Origin: Saccoglossus kowalevskii
Lineage: Eukaryota; Hemichordata; Enteropneusta; Harrimaniidae
Reading direction: 5' to 3'
Length of the DNA: 26,583 nt
Assembly: GCF_000003605.2 (NCBI RefSeq)
Contig: NW_003131354.1
Location: 16,467 to 43,049, forward strand
Shown one piece after another: positions 10,072 through 21,300 of the stretch. The number at the start of each line of letters is the position of its first letter. The first letter of the stretch is position 1. Position numbers and translations under genes: made by a program. The notes under the pieces are model-generated. The model was not told the origin of the DNA and made no database searches. It was given only the letters and a program-made list of their open reading frames with translations.

Positions 10072-10230
10072 TGGTCCGTGGCTAATGACGGCAAAGTGAA
10101 TTTCTAATATTTTCTGGAACATTTTGGTTTTTGACGTAATTTCAATTTATGAATTTGCGTTATGTAATCACAATTTAGATTTTAGCTGTGATTTTCGAAT
10201 TTATACCTGTGGTGGCGATATTTAGTTTTC
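10072..10230 (+). repeat. Left arm of a long inverted repeat
   Basis: The reverse complement of this arm matches 11165-11332. Shared blocks, read on the plus strand here, are GGTCCGTGGCTAATGACGGC, TGAATTTCTAATATTTTCTG, TTTTTG(A/G)CGTAATTTCAA, AATCACAATTTA, TTAGCTGT and TGTGGTGGCG. I judge identity at very roughly 75-85 percent, with small indels. The match stops abruptly at the outer edge, which fits a terminal inverted repeat. Confidence 0.75.
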
Positions 10231-11164
10231 AACAATAGTATTTTGACATGAACGACGAAAATTAAAATCATGTTTTTAATTTGGGACGTTTCATTTTATT
10301 TAATCGCTAGCGAGCTCTTTCGGTTATTTGCACATCTTCAGTCGACGGCGCGCTCAGCAACGCGCACACTACAATGTTACCAGTCAGCTCTGTTTTGACG
10401 CCTGCTTTTTAATATTCATATAAATTGACACGTGTTCGTTTCGTACATTATATTCTAGAACTAAATTCACGCTAACCGATTCGTGTACGTGGCCTTGCTA
10501 ATTGAAATGGAGATCGAAACTATTGTTGACATTGAGTATATCAGTGTTCTTGTCAAACAGGGAACTTCTCACGACGAGATAAAATCCCGGACGGGAAGGG
10601 GATCACTGGCCTTTCAGTTTAGTTGGGGTGTAGACTGGGAAGTAAAACCCCAGACCCCATCATAGAAAATTTTCACCTCAAAACCATACCTCATTATAGA
10701 CCAAATAGTGATTTTGTATATCCCATCAGAGACCAAATTTTTACAAAATTCATTCAGTTATAGGTTGAATCTACTTATCACCAGAACTCGTCAATAAAAA
10801 GTACTAAACACGGGTAAATACATATAGGCAAACCTGAAATTGGACCTAAAGCTAAGCAACCCTATACCCAATTATAAGAAAAAACAGTTAAAAATTACGA
10901 CCCCAAAAGACTTCATAATATAATCTGCATTACGCCCCCCCCCGGATAAAATGCCGGTTGGCTGCTCAATATCCGAGCATCGTGTAATTCCTGAAAGAAG
11001 CGTGCTACGATACTGTAATCATCGTGGTATACACCCTCTAATAAATGGGTCGTATTGTAAATGAGGCCGTCTGTGAACAAAGTCACGGGAGTAAAACATT
11101 GCACGATCCAACGCCAACTCCAAAATATAATATCACTCAACTCTTCCAAGCACTGAAGTGTGAT
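10231..11164. mobile_element. Interior of the inverted-repeat unit, possible small DNA transposon
   Basis: The interior is not AT-uniform. A GC-rich patch with CGCTAGCGAGCTC and GTCGACGGCGCGC lies at 10300-10370, followed by a 60-codon frame (10483-10665) containing ETIVDIEYISVLVKQGTSHD. That peptide faintly recalls the N-terminus of transposon-type integrase or DDE proteins. A 92-codon minus-strand frame (10913-11191) is unrecognised. No full transposase is present, so if this is a transposon it is non-autonomous or badly decayed. Confidence 0.4.
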
Positions 11165-11332
11165 TTCCAAAATAAAATAACGCCACCACAAGCATAACTT
11201 TGAAAACTACAGCTAATCTTTAAATTGTGATTTCTTACCACCAATTCACCAGTTGAAATTACGCCAAAAATCAAAATGTTAGATTCCAGAAAATATTAGA
11301 AATTCACTTGGCCGTCATTAGCCACGGACCCA
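11165..11332 (-). repeat. Right arm of the long inverted repeat
   Basis: This arm pairs with 10072-10230 in opposite orientation. The outermost matching block is TTCACTTGGCCGTCATTAGCCACGGACC (11300-11330, only part shared exactly). Beyond it the flanks no longer match. Confidence 0.75.
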
Positions 11333-11440
11333 ATGTTTCAAGAACTTGACGTTAAAACAGACAAATTAGATTTTGATAAGGCTAAAACTGTTGTATGTCA
11401 GTTTTCAAATTAACAAGTCAATATTGGATGATTTCATATT

Positions 11441-11627
11441 TCATGCTAAATAGTTACCATCGAAATATACAATAACAGTATACATCTTCTCTGGTACAAA
11501 GTATAATAAATCCAAATGTTGTAGTATAATATTGCTTACCAAAACTGTTTCCAGTTCCATTTCTTCATTTTTTGTTAATTCTCTGTATCTCTCATGTGGT
11601 GAAACGTCATGCGCTGCTTTGGCTTTT
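11441..11627 (-). CDS. SLC22-like last exon: cytoplasmic tail
   Basis: The acceptor GTCTGTGTTTCAG leads to a charged tail (KAKAAHDVSPHERYRELTKN, then EEMELETVL). The frame runs on to TGA at 11441-11443. A strong donor (TTTTG before GTAAGC, at 11539) could instead splice after ETVL into a short exon I cannot identify. The tail end is therefore uncertain by about 30 residues. Confidence 0.65.
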
Positions 11628-14600
11628 CTGAAACACAGACCAATGATTGATAATAAGACATCATGAAAACAGCCATGGAAGAGTCTCGCTTCTGTCGATA
11701 TGATGCATTATCATTGCATGTAATTTGAAAGTAATTTCACTATGTATTCCAAACTCGGGATTGCATATGAGTATAATAAGGCGAGAATTTACTTGTTCTA
11801 CATGTGTTACGTTTATTGTTGGATACATACTGTTGCTGTAGTAATTCAACGGAAACTCTCATGATTCTGAATATCAGTTGATCTCGAATTACGACATTAT
11901 AGCTGTCATGTACACATTATACATTACTTTGCTATTTTGTATAAACTACTATTGTTGCATGTGATGTTTTTTGAATATGAATTCATGAACATGAACATGC
12001 ATCAGGCACACTTACTTGCCAAACTGTTCTGCTTGCTCAAATGTTTCAGGTAAGTTCTCGCCTTTTGTTTCCGGTAAAAATAATACCAGGACACTGGCAA
12101 CAATAGACGTGATACCACAAGCAACTGCAGGAAGTGGTTTCCAAACATCACCAAGTACCATTAATTGAGGTGCGATAATGCCACCGACACGTGTAAATAC
12201 ACTGCACATCCCTACACCTGTTGTTCTGAAACCACAATCGAGTAGCAATTGAGATAACTGAAACTGGAAATGTTTGTCGATTTCTAGCTGTTGAAAATTC
12301 AAATAAATCTATCAAATTTATGAGTTAATAAAGTATAAATGAATAATCAGCAGATAGGAAAATGTGCCTATTACTTACCTTAATGCTGTAGGGAATATTT
12401 CTGCAGAAAATATTATTATTATTGCAAAACTAGTTGTTATACAAAATTTTCCAAGCATTGTTAATGTTGTTCGTATCCAAACCATGTGTCCGCCTACCAG
12501 TGAAATGATGAAAGTGAAAATATATTTCAAATATAATATTGTTAAGTTTGACAATTTAATTTGTTATTTTTTTTAATTTGTTGTTCACAATTTTTAATTT
12601 ATTAACAACGAGCATATGGGGAAAACGAAAATGAACTTACACGCAGGAACGAAGCTTAAAGCGATGTTTGAAACACCACAAAACCCCATACTACAAAACG
12701 CAGACCACCGTCTTCCAATTCTACCATTTTCCATCATCACAAATGAAACGCCATATGCTGGTATTTCCACTGCAGCAGCAATGAATACATTCAAATATGG
12801 ATTGCCTCCAAGATTTGATGTACCAAAAGATATACCAAAATACACAAGCCCACAAATGCACCTATTGGTAAATGGTTGAAATGCAATGCATATTAGCATG
12901 TTGACAAGCAGTGAAAAAGTCCTTGAAAACAAATATAAACCATTCAACGAAGATCAAACCTATCGATTCACCGATCTATTGTTATCCAACAATACCTACA
13001 ACGTTGATTTTGAAAGGATAACGTTTAATCGTATTCGTCGTGATCGTATTGTTTGAATTTCGATACTTCATTTTTGGAAATTCAAAATATGTTCGTGAAG
13101 CATCTGTCAGTACCTTGCCATAGTTTGAAAACGATACTGCAGAACCTGTGGAAGGTAGATTTAGGCAAAGAAATGTCACTTTGTAACCAAGTTGTGCGAG
13201 TCGCAACCACGTAAACGATTCACCAATATCAGATACTTACAAACACACTGACAAGGAATGAATAAAGGCCAATACAGTTTTGTGCTATAACTAACTAAAT
13301 AAGAATAAATGGCGAACTAGGTAACAATAAGAATAAATCTAGCTTTTGCTTGGACTAACATTCAAACAAAGTAAAAATAAGGTGAATACTTTGATAGAAC
13401 GATACATATTTTGTTGGGCTGTCGCATATACTAATTGTCACTAGTATGCAGATTATCGTCGACTTGGAAACATGTATAACATTTAAAAATGGTAGTGTTT
13501 TTTTTCTCTCACTATCCGACTTACACAGAGTTGTGTATAAAATATTCATGCTTACCAAAAGTAAAACAATATTAAAGTCTTCTTTCTCATATTTGGGAAT
13601 TTCAGAAGATCAATGGCTCTATGCTTCGTTTGGTCATTGGTTTCATATTTTTTCTGAAAAAAAAACATTTCTGAAATATAAGATATTTAAATATAAGTAA
13701 AGACCATCGATTAAATCGATTACATGAAATCGATTACATTGACGCGTTTTGTATGGGTACCTTCAATTACCTGTTCTCTGAGTCCATCAAGCGCATTCTT
13801 TGGAATTGTGATGTTATTTACTCTAGCACTCAATTGTATGATCTTCTTCGCTTCTTCTATACGTCCTTTAGATATTAACCACCTTGGTGATTCTGGAATG
13901 ATCCTGATAATTAATTTTGAAATATTATTTGCCTGACGTTCAAAGGATTTTGTCGAAAAACGAATGATATAATTTCATTGGGAGTATAGAAATAAAGTGT
14001 TATTTTTATACCTGTTTATTCATTATTCCTATGACAAAACCGTCGTGTACCACATGGCTTTATGTTATTTTTTCATTACTAAGTTTATGTATCTGTTGTT
14101 ATTCTTCTATTTACTTTCAATCGAATTAATGGACAGAAATGGTTTCTAGGGGGACAAGATATTCAGACCCGCGGGTTTTGAAGTTTTTTCAAGCCTGGTA
14201 CGATCATGGTTATCACCAAAAAAATTAACTCGGGTTTTTGGGAGGTTGTTCCTCAAAGGATCATCAAATTTTCAAAAATATTTTAACTTTGCAACTGCCT
14301 TCGTCGCGAAACCAAGTTAGTCTGGGCGCTCTCTCCGGCAACTTTCCATTGACAATCTATTTTTCCAGCATTATAGGTTAGTTCAAGTTAAAATTCACAC
14401 CATGCTTGTTGGCACAGATCTATATTAGTGAGTGCATTGTGTATGATACGGAATAATTGGGTTTCATTCTGCTATATCGGACACTTTTCAATGTTATCAG
14501 TTTAAAATTATCAATACATCTCACTGACTTGTACGTCTTGTATGTTGTATAATTTAACTTTATAACAAATCTTACTTGTTATACCTTATAATACAAACTA

Positions 14601-16833
14601 GGTGTATTTTTGATACTTACCACCAGTAACTCAAAAAAACTAGAGATGGAGCAATAGTTGCTAACTGTAGTTTCCACCATTCTCGTATAAAATATGCATA
14701 TACAGCTAGTAGCATGTAACCAATACTGAAGAATATGGGATATATTAACCCAACCATAGCGCGCTTTGTTGGTCCTACATGTTCTGAAACTAACGTGAAG
14801 AAAAACATTAAAAAAGTAAACCAATGATCATTCCTAATTTACCTTGGTGCAAGCCACTATTGTGTCTCTAATTAACGTTGTGTGTTAGGCATTTGGCTTG
14901 AAATGTTGTTAAATATGTGTTGAATAAACAGTGTATAGTCGTATAATTGTTGTCCAGTGACTTATTACTGGCACATACAAACCCATAATGAAGCAAGACA
15001 AAAATATTCCAAATGTAAATAATGTCAAGAAAAACCGTAGAGTGAGAAATGCAATATAGTTGGGAGAAAATGCACCAGCGACACCAAATAATATAGCTGC
15101 ACTGTAGGCAATAATATATCCTCTCATACGACCAAATCTGTAATGAACAAATCTTGTATTTAGAGAGGTGCAATACGAATTGAACATGTTTATTTCGTAC
15201 TAGGTTTTCATTTTGTATGTAAGTTTCATTTGATTGATCTCATCGATGTATATGATAAGTCCGTGGATAAATGCTGTGGCTCGGACATTATAATAAAAAT
15301 ATGTATTGTGAATACAATAATAATTCAACCACAACCTGTCAAATATGTATCCATTCAAGAACGAACCCACAAGCATTCCCGTCATATTAACAGTTAATAC
15401 TAGTGTATTCAGGTAACTTCGACCACAAACTAAGTCAAACTATAATATAAAAAAAAATGTTCACGATCAGATAGAAAAAGTAGGTTACACTTTTTATATG
15501 ATATTGTGATTCAAGAAGTTATATCTATGTGTTGAAACATTATATGACGTATAGACATTCTATTAATTATAAACCATGACTGAATATGAATGATTAGGCC
15601 TAATTTTTAAATAATTTAGATGTAATAATTATGAACAACCGTAATGTTTGGCAAAACGGAAAATAACGGAAAACATAAATGTGTCATTATTACTTGGATT
15701 ATATGACGGATTTCTTTTGTAATGAATAAATATTTGTACAGATATTTGAAGCCGGAACTGAAGATTTCAAAATCTAAAAAATTAATTCACAAAATTAAAA
15801 AATACGACATATGTGGTAATAGAGAACAGCCTCATATAATGTACACATAAAACTCATACAGCTGGTTTTGAGCGTATTTTGGAGGAATATTGAGAAATTT
15901 CCCTGCAGGTCGTTCACAATTACAATAAATATTTTCAAAATTAAATTGTTTGCTGGATTTCCTCGTGGACAACAATCAAGCATTAGTTTGTCACATGCAA
16001 AACTAATACAATCGACTATGTAAAAATAAACACATTTACTGGAGTGTAAAGGTCATTTCGCTAATTTCTTACTCGGACGACAAATTTGATGTAATGCTAG
16101 ACGCAAAAACGGACGACCACTTTTAATTTACGTTTAATTTACAAGCAAAACATGTCACGTAAATAAAAAGATAAACAAGATGGTAAACAAGATGTTATAA
16201 AGATATGATCACATTGCATAAAACTGATAAATATTACAATTTAACTTAATTATAGATTATCAACAAAATCACAGTGACTACTATTTTTAAAGCATAAATG
16301 AACAAAATATGCAAATAAAGAAAACGCTCAGAATTTTTGTATGATGCATCAATAAGCATTTTAGGAAATCAATCAAGATTGACATCAATGATACTCACTT
16401 CTGATGTTACTGTTGAATACGATTCATCATATTCCCATCCAATGTCGCATTCTACTGTTTTAGTGTTGTTGAAGTAGCTTTGAATACTTCCCCTTGTGAC
16501 GTAGGACATGGTTTCATACGAGATATCATAACGATGACATTGGTCATATGTCAACACAGAGCCACATCCAACATTTTTTCGATGTTTTGGTATGGTGAGA
16601 TTTTTCACAAACTCCTCACAGTTACTTGTGACATTGTCAATACAGAACTGGTGTTTAATTTTGTCAATATGAGGCACCTTGCACCATGGTATAGTAGGTG
16701 GAAACTGGAAGACTAGGATAAAGTAAATAACTGGTACTGTCATAGTTGACATGGAAAGTAAAATAAAACATCTTTTTTGATAGGTTCCAAATTCTCCTAG
16801 AACACTTTTTAGTATATCATCATAGTTTAACAT
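11441..16833 (-). CDS. SLC22-family organic ion transporter-like gene (about 10 coding exons)
   Basis: This gene encodes a twelve-helix major facilitator of the SLC22 group (organic cation, carnitine or anion carriers of the plasma membrane). The substrate cannot be read from sequence. Exons follow with matching phases: 16399-16833, 15336-15439, 14983-15137, 14621-14783, 13761-13903, about 13067-13145 (end uncertain), 12641-12861 or 12921, 12379-12493, 12016-12225 and 11627 downward. Family marks are: TM1, then a long cysteine-rich loop with NVT, NLT and NNT sites; ECDIGWEYD then FDLVCGRSYL; the motif GSFLNGYIFDRFGRMR; EHVGPTKRAMVG; IIPESPRWLISKGR; SNLGGNPYLN with EIPAYG; LGKFCITTSF with SAEIFPTALR; GVGMCSVFTRVGG; and LPETKGENLPET. 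Length is near 550 residues, as usual. Splice sites are intact except around exon 6/7, so it is probably functional, though that junction leaves doubt. Confidence 0.88.
12016..12225 (-). CDS. SLC22-like exon 9: TM11-TM12
   Basis: The acceptor TGTGGTTTCAG leads to TTGVGMCSVFTRVGGIIAPQ, then two helices and FLPETKGENLPETFEQAEQF. The exon ends AA before GTAAGT (phase 2). The orphan exon at 3973-4090 is a diverged homologue. Confidence 0.92.
12379..12493 (-). CDS. SLC22-like exon 8: TM10 and SAEIFPT motif
   Basis: The acceptor TTTCACTGGTAG is followed by the completion of Cys, then GHMVWIRTTLTMLGKFCITT and SAEIFPTAL. The exon ends AG before GTAAGT (phase 2). The PTxxR arginine is split across the intron. 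Confidence 0.92.
12641..12921 (-). CDS. SLC22-like exon 7: TM7-TM9 start
   Basis: The exon contains ICGLVYFGISFGTSNLGGNP, YLNVFIAAAVEIPAYG and ENGRIGRRWSAFCSMG, classic SLC22 TM7/TM8 marks, and ends VPAC at a GTAAGT donor (phase 1). Two acceptors fit the phase: TTTTCAAG at 12922 or CCAATAG at 12862. The longer form has 12 residues more than the family usually has between the start of TM7 and the YxG motif. The shorter form loses half of TM7. Confidence 0.75.
13067..13145 (-). CDS. SLC22-like exon 6: loop before TM7 (3' end uncertain)
   Basis: A strong acceptor (CTACCTTCCACAG) is followed by SAVSFSNYGKVLTDASRTYF and EFPKMK, corresponding to the LFxTPxxR block before TM7. The donor GTATCG at 13066 gives the phase needed by exon 7. 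An open frame continues to about 12979, with another donor (GTATTG at 12995) in the wrong phase for exon 7. The junction is therefore provisional. Confidence 0.5.
13761..13903 (-). CDS. SLC22-like exon 5: PESPRWL signature
   Basis: The acceptor TTATCAG leads to the completion of Trp, then IIPESPRWLISKGRIEEAKK and NNITIPKNALDGLREQ. Two donors are possible: GTAATT at 13770 (phase 0) or GTACCC at 13760 (phase 1). Only the second keeps the next exon open with its good acceptor TTCCACAG, so I use it. This adds VIE plus a split Gly. Confidence 0.8.
13910..14620. other. SLC22-like intron 4, includes a GC-richer insert-like segment
   Basis: This intron lies between exons 4 and 5. The part at about 14145-14360 (CTAGGGGGACAAGATATTC... 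CTGGGCGCTCTCTCCGGC) is distinctly richer in G and C than the rest and may be a mobile-element insertion. No second copy is seen in the window. Confidence 0.4.
14621..14783 (-). CDS. SLC22-like exon 4: TM5-TM6
   Basis: The acceptor GTTTCAG precedes the completion of Glu, then HVGPTKRAMVGLIYPIFFSI and a second helix. The exon ends SLVFLSYW plus TG before a consensus GTAAGTAT donor (phase 2). Confidence 0.9.
14983..15137 (-). CDS. SLC22-like exon 3: motif A, TM3-TM4
   Basis: The acceptor TTCATTACAG is followed by A, completing the Arg, then FGRMRGYIIAYSAAILFGVA. The exon runs through two helices to LSCFIM. It ends in G before GTTTGTAT (phase 1), a weaker donor chosen because the next exon supplies AA to make the conserved Glu of EHVGP. 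Confidence 0.85.
15336..15439 (-). CDS. SLC22-like exon 2: TM2
   Basis: The acceptor TATTATAG is followed by FDLVCGRSYL, and the exon runs through TM2 to GSFLNGYIFD. It ends with AG before GTTGTGG (phase 2). The split codon becomes Arg of the conserved DR(F)GR motif when joined to exon 3. Confidence 0.9.
15440..16398. other. SLC22-like intron 1
   Basis: This is the longest intron of the gene, AT-rich, with donor GTGAGTAT and acceptor TATTATAG on the minus strand. A 62-codon minus-strand frame inside it (15795-15983) shows no domain and is taken as chance. Confidence 0.75.
16399..16833 (-). CDS. SLC22-like exon 1: start, TM1 and large extracellular loop
   Basis: The frame opens at MLNYDDILKSVLGEFGTYQK, the usual short cytoplasmic head ahead of TM1 (about residues 20-42). 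The outer loop that follows has eight or so cysteines and N-glycosylation sites, and ends in ECDIGWEYDESYSTVTSE. A donor GTGAGTAT follows codon 145 (phase 0). A polypyrimidine tract and CAG lie only six bases before the ATG, so the first bases of this exon come from an upstream leader exon or a trans-spliced leader. Confidence 0.9.
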
Positions 16834-16868
16834 ATTTCCCTGAAAAAAAAGGAATATAGGTATAAGAT

Positions 16869-17129
16869 TTCAGTAAAAGACAATTTCAGACATTTGGTGT
16901 AAAACGCAAAAAAATAAATAACTAAATATGGTCTTGCATCGTGAGTGAGGCCCTCTATAGTTGAGATCAGTTTCTTTATTTCTCCTTCGTTTCAGTAAAA
17001 GACAATTTCAGACATTTCTGCTTTTGGTGTAAAACGCAAATAAATAAATACTAGTAACTAAATATGGTCGTGCATTGTGAGTGAGGCCCTCTATAGTTGA
17101 GATCAGTTTCTTTATTTCTCCTTCGTTTC
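16869..17129. repeat. Direct tandem duplication, period about 122 bp, upstream of the transporter
   Basis: Both units run from TTTCAGTAAAAGACAATTTC through GTAAAACGCAAA, CTAAATATGGTC, GTGAGTGAGGCCCTCTATAG and TTGAGATCAG to CTTTATTTCTCCTTCG. The second unit carries two small insertions (CTGCTTT and TACTAG). The block lies 35 bp beyond the first exon's 5' edge, so it could carry duplicated promoter or leader sequence; that is inference. Confidence 0.88.
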
Positions 17130-18385
17130 TTGGCGCAAAGGACAACGCTATTACAGAAGTCATGGTTACTGATTGACTGTTCGGTATTCAAATGAAATCT
17201 ATTGACAGCTGTCTAGTCAGCACGAAAATACTAATATGACTTGTTTTCAAAAACCGCTTACTGCGTGGCTCCCACTTTGATATTTTTGTTGGTTTTGAGT
17301 ACTGATCTGAGTTTACAGAACTCCTGCAGGCACAAATTTTGTCCAAAAAATCATTAATAATTCCAATACCAACACAATGACTGATTCAATCAGTCCAATT
17401 GAAATAAATTTAATTCAATAATTATAACCCCAAAACACACACTACACCATATACACACATATATCATAATAACTACTCACAGTCCCATAATAATCCTAAT
17501 ATACATAATCGGGAAAAAGCCAATAAATATGAGAATATTAATTTTTACCAAAAATGCTATTTAATGCACTTAACACTGTATATTACAAAAGGCCTATCAT
17601 ATTTTAAAACATTCAACCATATGTCGTTATTGTATGCAATACAAAAAAACCACAGAAAAAAAAAACAATTGACATTATCAAAGGTTGTGTTGTTGAAATA
17701 AAAGGTGAATGTCTGATGATGAATTTTTGCTTTATTAGTTGAAAATTTGATTAAGATATTTATTTTCATTATGGTATGACATATTATGCGCTTCATTCAT
17801 AAAAGGTAACTAATATTAATATTATTACATATGTGTAAAGCGATCGCTGATATGCTACTACTAAAAATGTGTCCTAGGTCACACTCATCGTTCTGATGAG
17901 CAAAATAGTGCTACAATGCATGTTCTACGTATTGCTATTCATAAATAGCTTCCTGGCTGATTTGCATAACTAATATGTTTTACCAAGGTCTGTGAAAGAA
18001 TATATCTTGTAAAATATTATCATTACAATGAAACTGAATTGTGATATTTTCTTTTTTTAGTTCACAATTCACGGAATGCGCTTAGGATGTTAAAGATCTG
18101 ACGAACGCACTGTGATGAAGGTGATACCACATTTGTCGAAACCACAACAAACAAAATATTAATATATGCCAGGTTAACATTCATAAAAATACTTCAAACT
18201 GGCGTACTTATACTGTATACTCACCATGATTGGCTATGAAAATAACCTAGTGTACTTACGTATACTTGTAAATGTGCTGGTATTCTGACGCCCCCTAAAA
18301 ACTATATCGATACATTTTGGTCATTTATTGCATTGTACATAACCCGTTTCCATTGTCACATGATGAGTAGTGTCACATAAACAAT
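17130..18385. other. Intergenic AT-rich stretch
   Basis: No gene, RNA or clear repeat is seen. A 79-codon minus-strand frame (17557-17796) is low-complexity and unrecognised. Confidence 0.45.
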
Positions 18386-18410
18386 CAACAAACACACAAA
18401 CAAACAAACA
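18386..18410. repeat. (CAAA)n microsatellite
   Basis: A short ACAAACAAACAAACA run, partly imperfect. Confidence 0.75.
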
Positions 18411-21300
18411 TGGACTATCTTTAAATTTACGTACAATACATCCAACCCCTTTCATTTAAATATATTTTTATGTTAAATGCTCAAATTTCAATATCCTTAT
18501 TCCATAATATAAATTTAATTGCTCATAATTTGAAAATAAATGCTTATATTTTAACTGTTTTTCATATTTTAAATTTAACAGCTTATATTAATCCTAATTT
18601 AAATTGTCATATTAAAATGCATCATAGTTTTGAATATGACCCTAATGATAAATCTTAGTCCATAGTCCATGTTTTTGCATGAACCCTCATTGATTTCAAA
18701 GTATCTTGCTTGTTGGCGTGTTCCTTCTCAAATCAACAAAGTGGGTGTAGTATTGCATGCATTTTCTTTTCTCAGTGTCCAGTTTGCATGATTTGAAATG
18801 TTTTACTTCTTAATGTAATTACAGTGCTGAAATAATTTATTATTTAAATTAAAATATTCACAGTTGTTTTAAAACACGTGTACACATAACGTATTAATAT
18901 AAGTTTTAATTGTTTTAAAAATAATCTGCATGTAAATTCGTCTAACAATTTTAACAATTTCAGCATATCTAACAGATCACAGTTTAGAGTTATGATTGGG
19001 TGGTTTTTGTAAATGTATGTTTTTACTTAAGTATTAGAAAAAAATCACAATACATATATTAACTGGGAGCTTTCATTCTTTGTCTTTGGGTGCGTGACTT
19101 TAAAATAGGGTGATGCAAATTGTTTTTCAAGCTTAACGTTCTGGCATGTAATGTATTCTCTACACTTTAAAATAATCATAGCAGAGGGGTGATCACAATA
19201 AATGTTTAGCACATGTAGTAATTTCTGAGTTCGAAGAACAGTGCAACACGAAATCAGAGGTGACAGGATAAGAATCAGCATGCAGACCTGTTTTGAGTTG
19301 TGATTTATAGCGTCGCGTGAAGTCACTCTATGTATCATTGGAAGAAGGATTTGTTAATCCAATAGAGTAAGTTGTGAAAGTGTTGGGAAAGTGCCGACTG
19401 CGATTTTATAATTAAAATCATATTATATACCATATGCAACAAATTATTTATGCGAGAATTGCATGATATATTACTTCTTTATTGCCTCTGTAGTAAGTTA
19501 TCCCACGCACAGCCAAGATATACAGTAAAGGATGGTAAAAAGTAAATTATTTGATAAGTCTGCATGGATTCATGATAGGGCTGAAACATATGCTATTTAT
19601 TTGTCACCGTAATCTGATTAGTCTGTGAACTGTCTGACATCGTGACTAAAATATGCATTAGTACAAAATATTTGTAAAAATAATGATTAAAATATATACA
19701 CAAAATATTGGAAACGTGATTGAATATTCAGATTACAAGAAAGATACCACAGACTAATGATTTCACGTCATGTCTGAACAGATGTACAATAATGACTAAC
19801 ATATGTTAGTTTATTGGTTTAATAAATAATTTTTGAATTGATTTTAGACAACTTTGTATACTTAATTTTACTATGTATACAGTGCACCGACGAACCACTG
19901 TCATTTTGATGTAGGGTTAATTAGAATGACGTAGATTTCAGTATCATTGGAGAAACCAATGTTTTGATTATGAAAATTATACATGCTGTCGTTGCGTCAG
20001 TGGTCGATATCATCGTGACAATAAAGAATCGGCATACCTTTATAATTAATTTCCATTTGCGTCTAAATCTTAAATTTGGCCTTTAAGACTGAAACTAAAT
20101 ATTGTACCTATTGAGCAAGTTACTGATTGTGTTGCACTGCCTTATGGGAGATAAATTCCAGTTCATGTTATGCAATTGAACTGATACTTACTAAAATTGA
20201 CTGCCGATATTTTTCAATTTTAAAAACTAATTTAATTTAGCAATGGGAATATATGTTTTTGTCATCATTTTCACAAAAATCAGTTTCGGTAAATCAAATC
20301 ACCCCCCCTTACAATAAATAACAAAGATTAGAATAGTCCACGAATCAGTGTCCATTGATTGGTCAATACCAATATAATTATTAGTATGAGAAGAATGACT
20401 TTTATATGTTTAATTTAGTCTTATATTATTTAAATTTTGCTACTTCTCTAAGCAATACATTTTTAAAATATTTGGTGTAGCGGCAAACAGAATATGCCAC
20501 CATTAAATTTAAAATCTGCTCAGAAAAAAATACCAAGCGCACGAAATGACGACAGGAATGTAACTTTGTCTGTAGTTGTCTTTTTTTATCGAGGGGTTTG
20601 AGTGAACCAATTAACAAATCATGACCATATATGATCGTCTAGTGTTTTAGTCATATCTTTTGCAACCAGTTACATTTCCTTATTTGCAACAGTGCTTGAT
20701 ATATTACACTTATGAATATTAATACCACAAAACAACTATGCATAGCATTTAAAAATATCACAGACACATCACTCTAGTTTCATTTAATTTTGTATGTACA
20801 TGGTGTGTAATTTTGAACGATATTCATTTTAAGACCACGTCCGAAAATCACTTGACAAAAACATACCATGAAATGTACAAAATAGCTAACTTACAATTAA
20901 ATCTTGATCCGGGAGTGCTTTTACTGTACGTAGTAGTCGTGATCGACTGTCATATGAGAGACTGGCGTGTGACTCGAATATGTATTTTTACTGAATGTAC
21001 CAGGAAAAATCAGAAAATGCCCGGATGTGTCTGATATGTTGTACATAATTGGAGGAAACATTTTTCATCTTTTATTTTGCATATTATAATAAATTAAATA
21101 TTTTGTTATGTCCAAGATTTTGAGTAGAGATTACAAAACATCTGAATAGACGAACTTTTACAAATATTTATTTATTAGTGTAGTTAATGATTAAACTAAA
21201 AAATAAGTGACGTCATTTCTTTATCAAATAATATATCATAATAACATATACTGTTAGACAAAAAATATCTTATATACTTCTTATAGTGAATATACATATT
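18411..21300. other. Long intergenic stretch, no supported gene
   Basis: The DNA is AT-rich throughout. The longest frames are 97 codons on the minus strand (19045-19338), 73 codons on the plus strand (20813-21034) and a T/A-biased 62-codon frame (18470-18658). None shows a domain, a Kozak-like start with a donor, or homology to the rest of the window. Confidence 0.45.

Noticed and set aside
12616-12879. 87-codon plus-strand frame over transporter exon 7
   Set aside because: It is the antisense shadow of a well-supported SLC22 exon.
16480-16716. 78-codon plus-strand frame
   Set aside because: It is the antisense shadow of transporter exon 1.
19045-19338. 97-codon minus-strand frame as a gene
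   Set aside because: It has no recognised domain, no convincing splice or start context, and its composition follows the AT-rich background.
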